In this document: positions 54,201 through 63,000 of the stretch, in pieces | How the letters are laid out: every line of letters begins with the position of its first letter | Position numbering within the stretch: position 1 is the stretch's first letter | The notes under the pieces: model-generated | The model's database searches: none | Seen by the model: the letters and a program-made list of their open reading frames with translations, nothing else | Told to the model about the DNA's origin: nothing | Translations under genes and position numbers: made by a program | Source: UBA7236 sp964463165 | Lineage (GTDB): Bacteria; Bacteroidota; Bacteroidia; Chitinophagales; BACL12 | Assembly (NCBI GenBank): GCA_964463165.1 | Contig: CAYXBK010000009.1 | Span: 1-64,000 of the forward strand | DNA length: 64,000 nt | Direction: 5' to 3'

Positions 54201-54409
54201 TCGAAAAAGATGAAAGGAAAAATGATTTTGTTAAAGTGAAATATGAAATGATCCCGGATCAAATTGAAATTGTAAAAACACAGATCAGACATGTGTATCA
54301 AAAAATAATGAACCTCGAATTTACACAGGGCTGCGGCAAAGAGGACTGTGAATGGTGTAATTTTGTGCGGGAAAATTATATATTAAAGGAACATGCGATC
54401 ACACTATAA
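51299..54409 (+). CDS. UvrD/PcrA-type helicase fused to an iron-sulfur PD-(D/E)XK nuclease
   Basis: A 1036-residue superfamily 1 helicase. Helicase motifs: Walker A VIAGPGTGKTQILA (about 32-45), FLVDEFQDTNGSQNE (Walker B), VGDDDQSIYEFQGA, LTENYRSNQP, NFITAHSAKGLEFEYVFLLGC and RRLFYVAMTRAKQHLFISYA. From about residue 775 a Cas4/AddB-like nuclease follows: SASNLNAYLDCPIKFYFEK, then the catalytic region LTGVFDKIEFDGRNVNVVDYKTGS. A terminal cluster GCGKEDCEWC with the Cys of LDCP provides four cysteines for a 4Fe-4S cluster. It probably acts in double-strand break or replication repair on its own; no addA/addB partner is seen. The last 17 bases overlap the pyrophosphatase gene. Confidence 0.95.
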   Translation: MDFSSVFQEAYTSLNAKQQEAVNAIEGPVLVIAGPGTGKTQILAVRTGKILKETDVMPENILCLTYTDAGTVAMRKRLLQFIGPDAYRVNIYTFHAFCNDVIQANLDYFGKRELEPISELENVNLIETILTELPADHILKKLKGELDYEVGRLNNLFRMMKEEDWTVEKIKSAIQNYLIDIPTREEFIYKRANAAKGIKVGDLKQKDIDAEIEKMDKLSAAAELFTVYQNKMLAMGRYDYSDMILWVVKAFTENENILRNYQERYLYFLVDEFQDTNGSQNEILKLLINFWDVPNVFTVGDDDQSIYEFQGARVKNILDFYAAYENAISVVVLTENYRSNQPILDAAKFLIEHNAERLINKIEGLNKNLSAAKQELIARPIEPAVLEFPNILQEEAGIMQRIEQLHAAGIPLREIAVIYHRHAQAERLLDIFEKRKLPYAVKRKINILELHFVQQLLNVLRYLEEERKKPHSGEFYLFEIMHYHFSGINTHDIASLSAWISSKRDGKYTWREVISANEHLNQIKLKDPEAILRFEKNLVEWLQETHNLTLQILFEKIMHQSGLLNFILNHDERNWLLEVVTTLFNFIRSEGERNPRMSITQFLDTIRQMEIHGIGLPLNKTIENANGVNFITAHSAKGLEFEYVFLLGCTSDKWESARTGNFGFSLPDTLTFTNAENRIESLRRLFYVAMTRAKQHLFISYAAFNNEGKELEPSQFISEMQLGGNSITQKETVSEEALIAFKIAELSPAEPVAIDLFDKDFIRSKVENFVMSASNLNAYLDCPIKFYFEKIIRIPVAKNDSMAFGSAIHYALRRLYERMKESERKLFPTLEVLLNDFNYEMHRNEDSFTQKQFQNRIDLGKQLLAEYYSHYVNSWNKIVVTEYPLRNIHLGEVPLTGVFDKIEFDGRNVNVVDYKTGSVKYAADKLKAPDEKNPDGGDYWRQIMFYKILLDAQRVKPWTMISGEIDFLEKDERKNDFVKVKYEMIPDQIEIVKTQIRHVYQKIMNLEFTQGCGKEDCEWCNFVRENYILKEHAITL

Positions 54410-55007
54410 ACATCATCCCTGGCACGGCATTTCGCCAGGCCCTGATGTGCCGGAAATTGTAACGGCATTTATCGAAATTGTACCGACGGATACGGTGAAA
54501 TATGAAGTGGACAAAGAAAGCGGCTATTTAAAAATTGACAGGCCGCAAAAATTTTCAAATGTATTACCTGCGTTATACGGATTTATACCGCAAACCTATT
54601 GCGGTGAATTGATCGGGAATTATTGTGCAAATAAAACAAACAGAATAAATATTGTCGGCGATGGTGATCCGTTGGATATTTGTGTATTTACCGAGCGCAA
54701 TATTTTTCGCGGCGATATTTTAATTCCCGCCATTCCGATCGGAGGTTTCAGAATGATAGACAACGGCCAGGCAGATGATAAAATAATTGCCGTGATGAAA
54801 CACGATGAAATTTATAATCAATGGAAAGATATTTCCCATTTGCCGCATACTTTGATTCAAAGGCTGAAACATTATTTTCTCACCTATAAATCAATGCCCG
54901 GAACAGAAAATAAATGTGAGATCACAGATGTTTATGGAAAGGAAGAAGCGCATGAAGTGATAAGGATGAGTTTGCTGGATTACAAACAATTTCTAAATGC
55001 GAATTGA
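54393..55007 (+). CDS. ppa: Inorganic pyrophosphatase (soluble, family I)
   Basis: Hydrolyses pyrophosphate to drive biosynthetic reactions. The 204-residue protein has IVPTDTVKYEVDKESGYLKIDRP-type opening, YGFIPQTYCGE, and the metal-binding signature GDGDPLDICVF (DxDPxD), followed by IGGFRMIDNGQADDKIIAV. All essential Asp residues are present. The ATG overlaps the helicase 3' end by 17 bases, so translation is probably coupled. It resembles a subgroup longer than the E. coli enzyme. Cytoplasmic. Confidence 0.93.
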   Translation: MRSHYKHHPWHGISPGPDVPEIVTAFIEIVPTDTVKYEVDKESGYLKIDRPQKFSNVLPALYGFIPQTYCGELIGNYCANKTNRINIVGDGDPLDICVFTERNIFRGDILIPAIPIGGFRMIDNGQADDKIIAVMKHDEIYNQWKDISHLPHTLIQRLKHYFLTYKSMPGTENKCEITDVYGKEEAHEVIRMSLLDYKQFLNAN

Positions 55008-55074
55008 ACAATCCCGATAACTATCAGGAGCGCATCGAATAGTAATGAAATAAGAAGAGAGTATTTATGGGTGT

Positions 55075-55106
55075 GACCGTAGACTGCGGACTGAAGAACT
55101 GCCGAC
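55075..55106 (+). repeat. Heptamer tract GACTGNN (four units)
   Basis: GACCGTA, GACTGCG, GACTGAA, then GAACTGCC-GAC. It shares the 13-mer TGCGGACTGAAGA with the minus-strand tract at 30736-30776 and has the same period as 29003-29043. It lies between the pyrophosphatase and glycogen synthase genes. Confidence 0.55.
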
Positions 55107-55195
55107 TTTTTTAATTTCCCGGTATAATCTTCTTTTTCCTCCCTCCTTTCTCCTAATTCAATATTCTTATGTAATTTTCGCACAGAGCATTTAAC

Positions 55196-57010
55196 ATGTC
55201 AAAACGCAAGTCATTATACGAACCTCTTCTTGTTGAAATTGCCTGGGAGGTCTGCAATCAGGTTGGTGGAATTTATACGGTTGTCCGCAGCAAGGTGCCG
55301 AACATCGTTGAGAAATGGGGCGAACAATATTGTATGATCGGGCCGATGCTCGGAACACGCACACCCGCCGAGTTTGAAGAAGTATTTGAATACGATGATG
55401 TTTATGGGCAGGCCGTTTTGGAAATGCGGGCAAAAGGATTTGAAGTGTATTATGGCCGTTGGCTCACCGATGGAAAACCGAAAGTGATTCTTATACCACC
55501 TACTCAGGCGCATGGACAAATGAAAGATATCCGAAATTATCTTTTAAAAAATCACCAGATCAATATTTTTAATCCGGATGATTTATTGCAGCAGGTAATT
55601 TCTTTCGGGCATCTCGTTTTACAATTTTTTATTGAGTTTGAAAAAATTGCGGACGGCAATACTGTGATCGCTCATTTTCATGAATGGATGACAGGCATGC
55701 CGATAGGCGAAATAAAATCACAGAATTTAAAGATCACAACTGTTTTTACAACGCATGCAACTTTGCTCGGAAGATATATTGCCGGTAATGATGAAAATTT
55801 TTACCGCAACATCAGCAGTTATGATTGGTTGGTGATGGCGCAAAAATTTTATATCGAACCGCAGGCTAGATTAGAACGTATGGCGGCAAATGATTGCGAT
55901 GTATTTACAACCGTGAGCGATATTACGGGAAAAGAATGCGAATTTTTATTGGGCAGAAAACCGGATTTGATTTTACCAAATGGAATTTCACTTACCCGTT
56001 TTCTGGCAACACATGAATTGCAAAATCTGCATGCACAATTTTCAGCCAAGATCGATGAATTCGTGATGTCGCATTTTTTCCATTCTTATACATTTGATCT
56101 GGATCAGACATTATATTTTTTCACTTCAGGGAGATTTGAATATCACAACAAAGGATATGATTTAACACTTGAAGCATTAAAGCGATTAAATGATCGCATG
56201 AAAAAAGAAAATGTGAAAAAGAATGTGGTGATGTTTTTTATTACCAAGCGTGAATTCACCACAATAAATCCACTTGTTTTGCATGCACGTGCCGCCATGG
56301 ATGATATCCGTGCAACATGTGATGAAATGCTGAATCAGGTGCGGGAAAAATTATTTCTCGCAGCAGCAACAAGTGTCGATTCGAATGTTCCCAACTTAAA
56401 TGATTTTATTGAAGATTATTGGAAATTCCGTTACCGCAAACAAATTCAATCCTGGAAAAGCGATTTCTGGCCGATCGTGGTTACGCATAATTTAAAGCAG
56501 GATGCACAGGATGAAATATTAAATTATCTGCGTTCAAATGATTTGATCAATAAACCGACGGATAAAGTAAAAATGGTGTATCATCCTGATTTTGTTGCGC
56601 CCACTTCTCCATTATTCGGAATGGATTATCCGCAATTTGTGCGGGGTTGTCATCTCGGTATTTTCCCGAGTTATTATGAGCCTTGGGGCTATACACCCCT
56701 CGAATGCGTTGCCCGCGGCGTGCCTGCGGTTACGAGCGATTTAAGCGGTTTCGGAGATTATTGTTTAAGCAAATTCCGCAACCTCGATGAAAAAGGAATT
56801 TATATCGTGCGCCGGAAATCAAAAACATTTGATGAGAGTGCAGATGAATTATGTGAAACGATGTTTAACTATGTGCTGCTCAGCCGCCGCGACAGAATTA
56901 TTTTGCGGAATACGGTTGAAAGCTATGCAGAAAATTTCAGCTGGGATGTATTGGTTTCAAATTATGAAAAAGCATATCAGCTGGCATTGCAAAAAAGTGA
57001 AACAGAATAA
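55196..57010 (+). CDS. GT3 family glycogen synthase (eukaryote-type)
   Basis: A 604-residue glycosyltransferase of the GT3 class, adding glucose from a nucleotide sugar to alpha-1,4-glucan chains. Markers are EIAWEVCNQVGGIYTVVRSK at the N-terminus, HFHEWMTGMPIGEIK, FTTHATLLGRYIAGND, YHNKGYDLTLEALKRLN and the C-terminal SYYEPWGYTPLECVARGVP with AVTSDLSGFGDY (Glu of the EPWGYTPLE motif). This is the animal/fungal-like class rather than bacterial GlgA (GT5). It may pair functionally with the secreted GH13 enzyme. It is followed 6 bases later by a small membrane protein. Cytoplasmic. Confidence 0.93.
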   Translation: MSKRKSLYEPLLVEIAWEVCNQVGGIYTVVRSKVPNIVEKWGEQYCMIGPMLGTRTPAEFEEVFEYDDVYGQAVLEMRAKGFEVYYGRWLTDGKPKVILIPPTQAHGQMKDIRNYLLKNHQINIFNPDDLLQQVISFGHLVLQFFIEFEKIADGNTVIAHFHEWMTGMPIGEIKSQNLKITTVFTTHATLLGRYIAGNDENFYRNISSYDWLVMAQKFYIEPQARLERMAANDCDVFTTVSDITGKECEFLLGRKPDLILPNGISLTRFLATHELQNLHAQFSAKIDEFVMSHFFHSYTFDLDQTLYFFTSGRFEYHNKGYDLTLEALKRLNDRMKKENVKKNVVMFFITKREFTTINPLVLHARAAMDDIRATCDEMLNQVREKLFLAAATSVDSNVPNLNDFIEDYWKFRYRKQIQSWKSDFWPIVVTHNLKQDAQDEILNYLRSNDLINKPTDKVKMVYHPDFVAPTSPLFGMDYPQFVRGCHLGIFPSYYEPWGYTPLECVARGVPAVTSDLSGFGDYCLSKFRNLDEKGIYIVRRKSKTFDESADELCETMFNYVLLSRRDRIILRNTVESYAENFSWDVLVSNYEKAYQLALQKSETE

Positions 57011-57016
57011 TGTGAA

Positions 57017-57481
57017 ATGGACGAGAAACCATTTTTAAAATCACAGATCAGCATTGTTTATCTCTTCACCCTTTTTTTATTTCTGGCAATCCTGATTGGT
57101 ATTTGTATTCCTTGTTTTAAATCCGGCGACTGGCAATTTTATTTAATCGGAGCCGGATTGATCCTGTTTTACATTTATTATCTCCTTGATTTTTTGATCA
57201 CCATGAAGCGGCTTGTTTTTTATGATGACTATCTTATTTTAATTTTTCCGGTTACCGGGAAAAAATATCAGATCAATTATGAAGATCTAAAATCAATGGA
57301 AACGGAGCATCAGCATTTTCAAAGTAATATGCCGGCAATGACATCACAGCAATCAGAAAACGATGTGATTACGCTCACAACAGAATCGGGCCTCAGTTTC
57401 AAATTACAGGAATACCGGTATGATAATTTTTTTCAGATGCAGAGTACGCTGCGAAAAATTATCAGAGGCGAAGAGTATTGA
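57017..57481 (+). CDS. Small membrane protein with PH-like cytosolic part
   Basis: A 154-residue protein with two helices at the N-terminus (about 13-35 and 42-62: YLFTLFLFLAILIGICI, YLIGAGLILFYIYYLLDFL). A soluble beta-rich part follows (about 68-150, FYDDYLILIFPVTGKKYQINYEDLKSME ... GLSFKLQEYRYDNFFQM) that resembles a bacterial PH-like domain. Function unknown. It begins 6 bases after the glycogen synthase stop and is probably in that operon. Confidence 0.73.
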   Translation: MDEKPFLKSQISIVYLFTLFLFLAILIGICIPCFKSGDWQFYLIGAGLILFYIYYLLDFLITMKRLVFYDDYLILIFPVTGKKYQINYEDLKSMETEHQHFQSNMPAMTSQQSENDVITLTTESGLSFKLQEYRYDNFFQMQSTLRKIIRGEEY

Positions 57482-57540
57482 AATTTATTTCCCACAAAGA
57501 AAAAATTATTCTTCAGGTAAATGCTATAAAAAAGATTGAG

Positions 57541-57605
57541 TCATTGCGGACGCCGATCCGCAATCTATTCGATAAAATTTAGATGCCGGATCGGGTCCGG
57601 CATGA
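57541..57605. repeat. Nested two-hairpin palindromic element
   Basis: Hairpin 1: ATTGCGGA (57543-57550) with TCCGCAAT (57557-57564). Hairpin 2: TGCCGGA (57584-57590) with TCCGGCA (57596-57602). The halves are also inverted repeats of each other, TCAT...GATCC(G)CAATCT against AGATGCCGGATC...ATGA, so the whole element can fold as one long stem. It resembles dispersed repeats of the GATCCGCAATC...GATGCCGGATC type that I recall from other bacterial genomes. Confidence 0.6.
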
Positions 57606-57746
57606 CTATTCGTTTTTTCTGTGCATAAGAAAAATCGAAACAATTAATTTTTATCTGTGTAAATCTCTGACTGAAAGATCCAGTCGGGAAGTTGTGAAAT
57701 CTATAGTAATTTTTATTTCCCGCATAGCGCATAATCAATATTTATT

Positions 57747-57774
57747 TCTTTGCGACTTCGTGTCTTCGCGTGAA
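57747..57774 (-). repeat. Octamer tract (three units, minus orientation)
   Basis: On the minus strand: ACGCGAAG, ACACGAAG, TCGCAAAG. It fits the NCGCAAAG octamer family found at the GxxExxY locus and behind serS. Confidence 0.5.
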
Positions 57775-57804
57775 TTTTTTTGAACAAAGTGCGAAAACAA
57801 AAAA

Positions 57805-57828
57805 CCCTTCAACGAAATCGCTGAAGGG
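57805..57828 (-). terminator. Rho-independent terminator of the 254-aa T9SS protein gene
   Basis: On the minus strand CCCTTCA and TGAAGGG arms (57822-57828 and 57805-57811) surround a 10-base loop and are followed by a run of six T's. It lies about 20 bases past the stop at 57850. The other strand also has a T-run (CTTTTTAT), so it may work both ways. Confidence 0.75.
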
Positions 57829-57849
57829 CTTTTTATAGAGAATCGCTTC

Positions 57850-58614
57850 TTAATTCTTAACGATTGTACCTGAAGTAATATAATTACCAACTTGTAAGCG
57901 GTAAATATATGTTCCGGTTGCAAGGTTTTGAATGTCGAATGTAGCTGATTGAGTTCCTGAATTTTGCAATTCATTCACAACATTTGCTACATGCTCACCC
58001 ATTAAACTGAACACATCCAATGTTACATTTTCTGCACCTGTTACGCTGTAAGTAAACGCAACATAATTAATTGCAGGATTTGGAGAAACATTCAGATTTA
58101 ATTTAGAAGGTGCAACTGTGATGATCTCAGTTACAAGCGGATCGCTGCCATCGCAACGGAAGCAATGATCCCAGCAGAACTGATAAGTTACATCAGCATC
58201 AGGGATAACCAATAAACGGTTTACGTTACCAGCGCCATCGTCGCTACCGCAACCGTCAGCACCAATTGTATTAGCCGCATCTGTTCCTTCGTTTGTTCCC
58301 CAGTCGTTGTTCACGAATTTATATTGCTGAGTTGAACCGATAAATTCAGAAGGATAAGTAACTGTAATGCTCCAAACATCATCAGTTCCTTCGGTCATTG
58401 CCGAATTTGCATCAGAAGGTGACCAGTTAACCATTGCATTACCTGCAGTTGTTGCGCCGTAATCAGCAAAATTTCCACCGACACGGATGCCACCTGCGCC
58501 TAAGGTATTTGTGAGGAGGTAGTCTGTGATGTCAACCTGATAGGTCACATTCACCTGTGCGTACATGCTGGCAGTTATCATTGCTGCCACAATTAATGAG
58601 TAAACTTTTTTCAT
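57850..58614 (-). CDS. Secreted T9SS type A protein with a CBM20-like beta domain
   Basis: A 254-residue exported protein with a signal peptide (about 1-20, ending MYAQ). The domain at about 22-160 resembles starch-binding or similar beta-sandwich modules: VTYQVDITDYLL, IRVGGNFADYGA, DVWSITVTYPSEF, and QQYKFVNNDWGTNEG. Four cysteines, in pairs near GADGCGSDDG and FCWDHCFRC, follow. The last 75 residues are a type A sorting domain (SPNPAINYVAFTYSV ... LDVFSLMGEHVANVV ... ATGTYIYRLQVGN). The carbohydrate-binding assignment is tentative. It is monocistronic with a strong terminator, and the compact signal peptide suggests high secretion. Confidence 0.83.
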   Translation of the reverse strand: MKKVYSLIVAAMITASMYAQVNVTYQVDITDYLLTNTLGAGGIRVGGNFADYGATTAGNAMVNWSPSDANSAMTEGTDDVWSITVTYPSEFIGSTQQYKFVNNDWGTNEGTDAANTIGADGCGSDDGAGNVNRLLVIPDADVTYQFCWDHCFRCDGSDPLVTEIITVAPSKLNLNVSPNPAINYVAFTYSVTGAENVTLDVFSLMGEHVANVVNELQNSGTQSATFDIQNLATGTYIYRLQVGNYITSGTIVKN

Positions 58615-58731
58615 GTTACTTAATTTTTAAGCTTAAAAAATGTTGTTAACGGGGATAAAGTTAGTTAAAGCATTTCTAAACTTTATTGAAGAATCGGCAA
58701 ATTTTTTTTTGTTCAGGAGAAGTTTCGACAA

Positions 58732-60033
58732 TCAATCCTGAAGTATTCTTCCTATTAAAAATATGCCCACCTGCTTGCCGGTTTTTGTGCCTGACAAAGT
58801 TGATTGTCTGAAATGTATACCGCCATAAAAACGACTTGCCGACGCTTCAATTGCAGCAGCTTCGAAGGAGGAAAATGTGCGTTCGGGCAAATCAAATTCC
58901 GTTTCAATGATATCGGTAAATTTAAAATTTTCGCTAAATAAATGCGTCAGCATGGTTGCAGCGGCAGCCGATATCATACTATGGCCACTCGGGTATTCAG
59001 GGAAAGGCGGTGTTTGAATAAATGGCCGCCAGGCCGGGTCGATATATTTATTGATATACGTTTCAGGACGAATAATATTTGAAGTATATTTTTCTTTCCA
59101 GCAAACAATAAACGCATCGGCAATTGCAATTGAAACTGCAAGATATGCCTGCGATGCTTTAAACAGATCCGCCTGCGTTTCGGTAATTGCAATACGTGTG
59201 ATATCCATCCAGTGGCCGGCAGGTGAGATCTTTTTTTCCGCCATTTGAATATGGCCGACATAATTCACTGCAAACGGACTGTCGTCCCAGAATTTTGCAA
59301 TTTCAATTTGTTCGGAAGAGATATTTTTTCCCGTTGTATAAACTTCGTATGCAGCTTTGTAAAATGCAGAAGACGTATCCGTGCTGAAAGAAATAAATGG
59401 ATCGGGAATAAATTGATTCGCCGAATCAAGTGCAAAAGGGCGTAACCGCCCCCAGTATGGTTCAACGGCATCTGCATGATCAGGAGGTGTTGGCTGCCAT
59501 TTATCCGGGCCGTCGATTAATTCATAGCGTGGTAATTTATGAATGTCTTTAAAATGATCTTCACCTGCCCACGACATCATTTTCATGGCCTCCATACTTG
59601 CCCATAATTGTGAGTTGATTATTTGTTTCTCGGTTAAAAACCCGCTGTAATATTTTTTTACCGAATCAATATAGGGGTTCAGCATTTTATAGGAGAATAC
59701 AAAATACTGCGCTGTATAATAATAAGCCAGAATACCGGCAAGTGCTAAATTCACTTCACCATTACTTTGCTGTAAAAAGGGCATACCGTTCAGCCGGTTA
59801 TACATAGTCGGAAACGAATCGGAACCCTGTTGAATGATTTCATAAGCAGCAACCGACGAATACGCATAAATGCGGCTCGCAACAGGCGGCGCAAAAACGT
59901 CATGCATGATAACATCGGTAACATTGCGGACTGCATCATTCAATAATTCAACATCTTTCGGCTGAGAAAATAATTGAACCGAAAAAATCAAAATAAAAAA
60001 TAAGAAATAATATCTCGATAAAATTGGTTTCAC
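58732..60033 (-). CDS. Vanadium-dependent haloperoxidase-type (PAP2 superfamily) protein
   Basis: A 433-residue exported helical protein with a signal peptide (about 1-22, ending LFSQ). The vanadate/phosphate-binding motifs are present: KYTSNIIRPETYI (KxxxxxxRP), PEYPSGHSMISAAAA (PSGH) and ASASRFYGGIHFRQS (SRxxxxxH). The family includes haloperoxidases and related acid phosphatases; which activity this has cannot be told. The gene begins 5 bases after the VCBS-repeat gene on the same strand, forming a two-gene operon that faces away from the SusC gene. Confidence 0.92.
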   Translation of the reverse strand: MKPILSRYYFLFFILIFSVQLFSQPKDVELLNDAVRNVTDVIMHDVFAPPVASRIYAYSSVAAYEIIQQGSDSFPTMYNRLNGMPFLQQSNGEVNLALAGILAYYYTAQYFVFSYKMLNPYIDSVKKYYSGFLTEKQIINSQLWASMEAMKMMSWAGEDHFKDIHKLPRYELIDGPDKWQPTPPDHADAVEPYWGRLRPFALDSANQFIPDPFISFSTDTSSAFYKAAYEVYTTGKNISSEQIEIAKFWDDSPFAVNYVGHIQMAEKKISPAGHWMDITRIAITETQADLFKASQAYLAVSIAIADAFIVCWKEKYTSNIIRPETYINKYIDPAWRPFIQTPPFPEYPSGHSMISAAAATMLTHLFSENFKFTDIIETEFDLPERTFSSFEAAAIEASASRFYGGIHFRQSTLSGTKTGKQVGIFLIGRILQD

Positions 60034-60038
60034 TTTAT

Positions 60039-63000
60039 TTATTCGTTTAATAAGAATACCTGCACAGGCATTTTATTTTTTGAAATTACAATATAAGTTT
60101 CACTCTGCAATTTCAAGAGTTGCATATTGCAGGCCTGGCCCAAAATTTTTATGCCGCTTTCCAATGCAGGTTGCGGTTTAAAATTTCCTTTTCCATCTCC
60201 CATTAATAGTAAGCCCGTGCCGGCATCCATTCTTCCCAACTCTGGCAACATGCCCAGGTCATTACCGGCCAATATTACATCTAAATTTCCATCGCGGTTA
60301 AAATCTTTGATTGCCATACAATTTATAGACGACCATTGTGCTTCGGGTGGTAATTGTTTTATTTCAAACTGCCCCTTATTATTTTTTAGATAAACAGAAG
60401 CGAATTCTTCTGTTTTAAAAACAGGGACAGTTGTAAAATCCGCTTTTGGAAATATTGTTTCAATTGTTGCATCCGCATAATCTGCATAATAAACGAATTT
60501 TTTTCTGAGTGGATTTACCTGATCAAGTAAATCATCTCGTGAGGCAACCGGATGACTTTTCCCGTCATTAAAATAATAACAGAAAACAGGGTCCTGCGAT
60601 CCGTTCCTGTCGAAATCGGAAATATAAATTGTTGCGGGTTGATTTACCGAAGCTTGTATTCTGTTATTTAATCCGCGGTTGCCCACAATAAAATCCGCAT
60701 CACCGTCATTATCAAAATCACCGGATTGAATACAATTCCACCAGCCGGAACTCTGTGTTAATCCAAATTGATCAGTTGCATCTGTAAATCCTGTTTTGGA
60801 ATTTAAAAAAATACGGATCGGCATCCATTCGCCCACAATAATTAAATCTTTTCTGTTGTCTTTGTTTAAATCAACCCATATCGCATCATTCACCATTCCG
60901 GCTTTTAATAATGCAGGGCAAATTGTTGATGTAATATCTTTAAATAAAATATTTCCATCTGAAGAAATATTTTCAAATAAAAAACTCTGCGGTGCTAGCG
61001 GATATTTTCCGGGAATTAATTTTCCGCCGACAAAAAGATCCAGATCTCCGTCATTATCAAAATCTGCGGCACGTACACATGATTTACTCACGGTTATTTT
61101 TGGAAGAGAATTAATTGCTTTTGTAAAGTTTCCGGTACCGTCGTTTAAATATAACCGGTCTTGATAGTTGGGCGAATTTTCTTCAAATTCATTTCCGCCG
61201 CTGGAAACATAAATATCGTTGTCGTTATCGCCGTCGGCATCAAACATGCAAATTCCAGCATCTTCATACGCAGAGTCGGCATTCCATGGATTATTTACCA
61301 AAGGAAAAAAATTTCCTTCCTCATCCTGCAGATATAATCTCGCTTTTTTGTTTTTTGATCCGCCAATAAATAAGTCGGGGAGATGATCGCCGTTCACATC
61401 TCCAGCCGCCATTTCAGGTCCGGGTTCCGATAATTTATGCGGCAATAAAACTTCCCGCTTAAAATCAATATAATTTTCTTCAAGATCGCTATGATTTAAT
61501 TTTCCCTGCTGCGTAACATCCGTAAATAAGGGTTGAATTATATTTTCTTTTTTTGTGTAGACGGCATTTGTTTCATCTGCAGTAATTATGGATGCTGTCG
61601 GATGTTTTTTATAAACGATGGATTTTCCCGATGTAAATAAAATTTCAATATCTGCATATTCAATATCTCCAAGCCCGATTATTATTTTATAATCAACGGA
61701 AGATTCGTATCCGCGTGAGGGCATAATCTCCCTGACGTATTTTTTTTCATTCGCCGCTACAATAATTTTTGTGCCGATGGCAAATGTATTTTTTCCGGAC
61801 CCCGTGATTTTAAATTGAAGAAAATGATTTTTGCTGTTCTCATTTGCGTGATTCTGATAAATAAATGCAGTGTCGTTAATGTTATTTACAACCAGGTCAA
61901 GATCGCCGTCATTATCCAGATCACCATAAGCGGCACCATTTGAAAACGATGGTTGTCCAAATCCCCAATCCGTTATTTTATTTTCAAATTGAAGAGATGC
62001 GGTTCCTTTATACATATAATTCGGCAATTTAACGGAAGGCATTTTCTGAATTAATTCATAGTAATTAATTGCTTTCCCCGCTTCTGCTGCTTTTTTTTCT
62101 TCATCAGCATAAGTGTATTTAATAAAATCCATATTTGTAAAATCACGGAGATAGCCGTTTGTAATATACAGGTCCTGATTGCCATCGTTGTCAAAATCTG
62201 CAAATAAAGGCGCCCAGCTCCAGTCTGTTGCTGCAACACCTGCAAATTGCCCGATATCAGAATAACTGCCGTCGCCATTATTTATTTGCAGCGTATTGCG
62301 CATCACCTGGTGAAACAAACCATAATCAACTGCGAGTTGATATGCATCATAACGTGAAGGGCCCTTTAATAATTTTTGCCTTTGATTATCTTCCGGCAAC
62401 ATATCGCAAACAATCAAATCCGGAAAACCGTCGTGATTGATATCTGCAAGATCGGCTCCCATTGAAAACTGGGAAGTGTGTTGAAATGAAGAAGTTAATT
62501 TTTCAGTGAACGTACCGTCTCCATTATTAAAATATAAAAAATCGCGTTCCTGAAAATCATTTGTAACAAAAATATCAGGCAGTAAATCATTATTAAAATC
62601 ACTGGTAATTACGCCGAGTCCGAAATTCAACGGGCTGCCGTTGATGCCGGCTTCGGCACTTACATCTTTAAAAAATCCATTTTCATTTTTATATAATTTA
62701 TTTCCGCCCAACGGATCGCGTTGTTTGTGCACTTCATCCACAATAAAATTCTTTTGCTGATTAAAACAATGATTTAATAAAAACAGATCCAGATCGCCGT
62801 CTGTATCATAGTCAAAAAATGAAGCATGAGTTGTATAAGAAGGATCATCAATACCGTATTGTTTTGCCTGTTCGGTGAATGTAAGATCGCCGTTATTCAC
62901 AAATAATTTATTTCGTCTTTCTTCAGCCGCATATTTTCCTGATCTGCAAACATAAATATCAAGGTAGCCGTCTGCATTTATATCGGCCATAGTTACACCC

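Larger units (their letters stand above)
57482..57849. other. Gene-free 368-base region with several structured elements
   Basis: No convincing reading frame. It contains, in order, the nested palindromic element (57541-57605), an octamer tract in minus orientation (57747-57774), and the terminator of the T9SS gene (57805-57828). It separates the glycogen synthase operon from the convergent T9SS gene. Confidence 0.6.
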
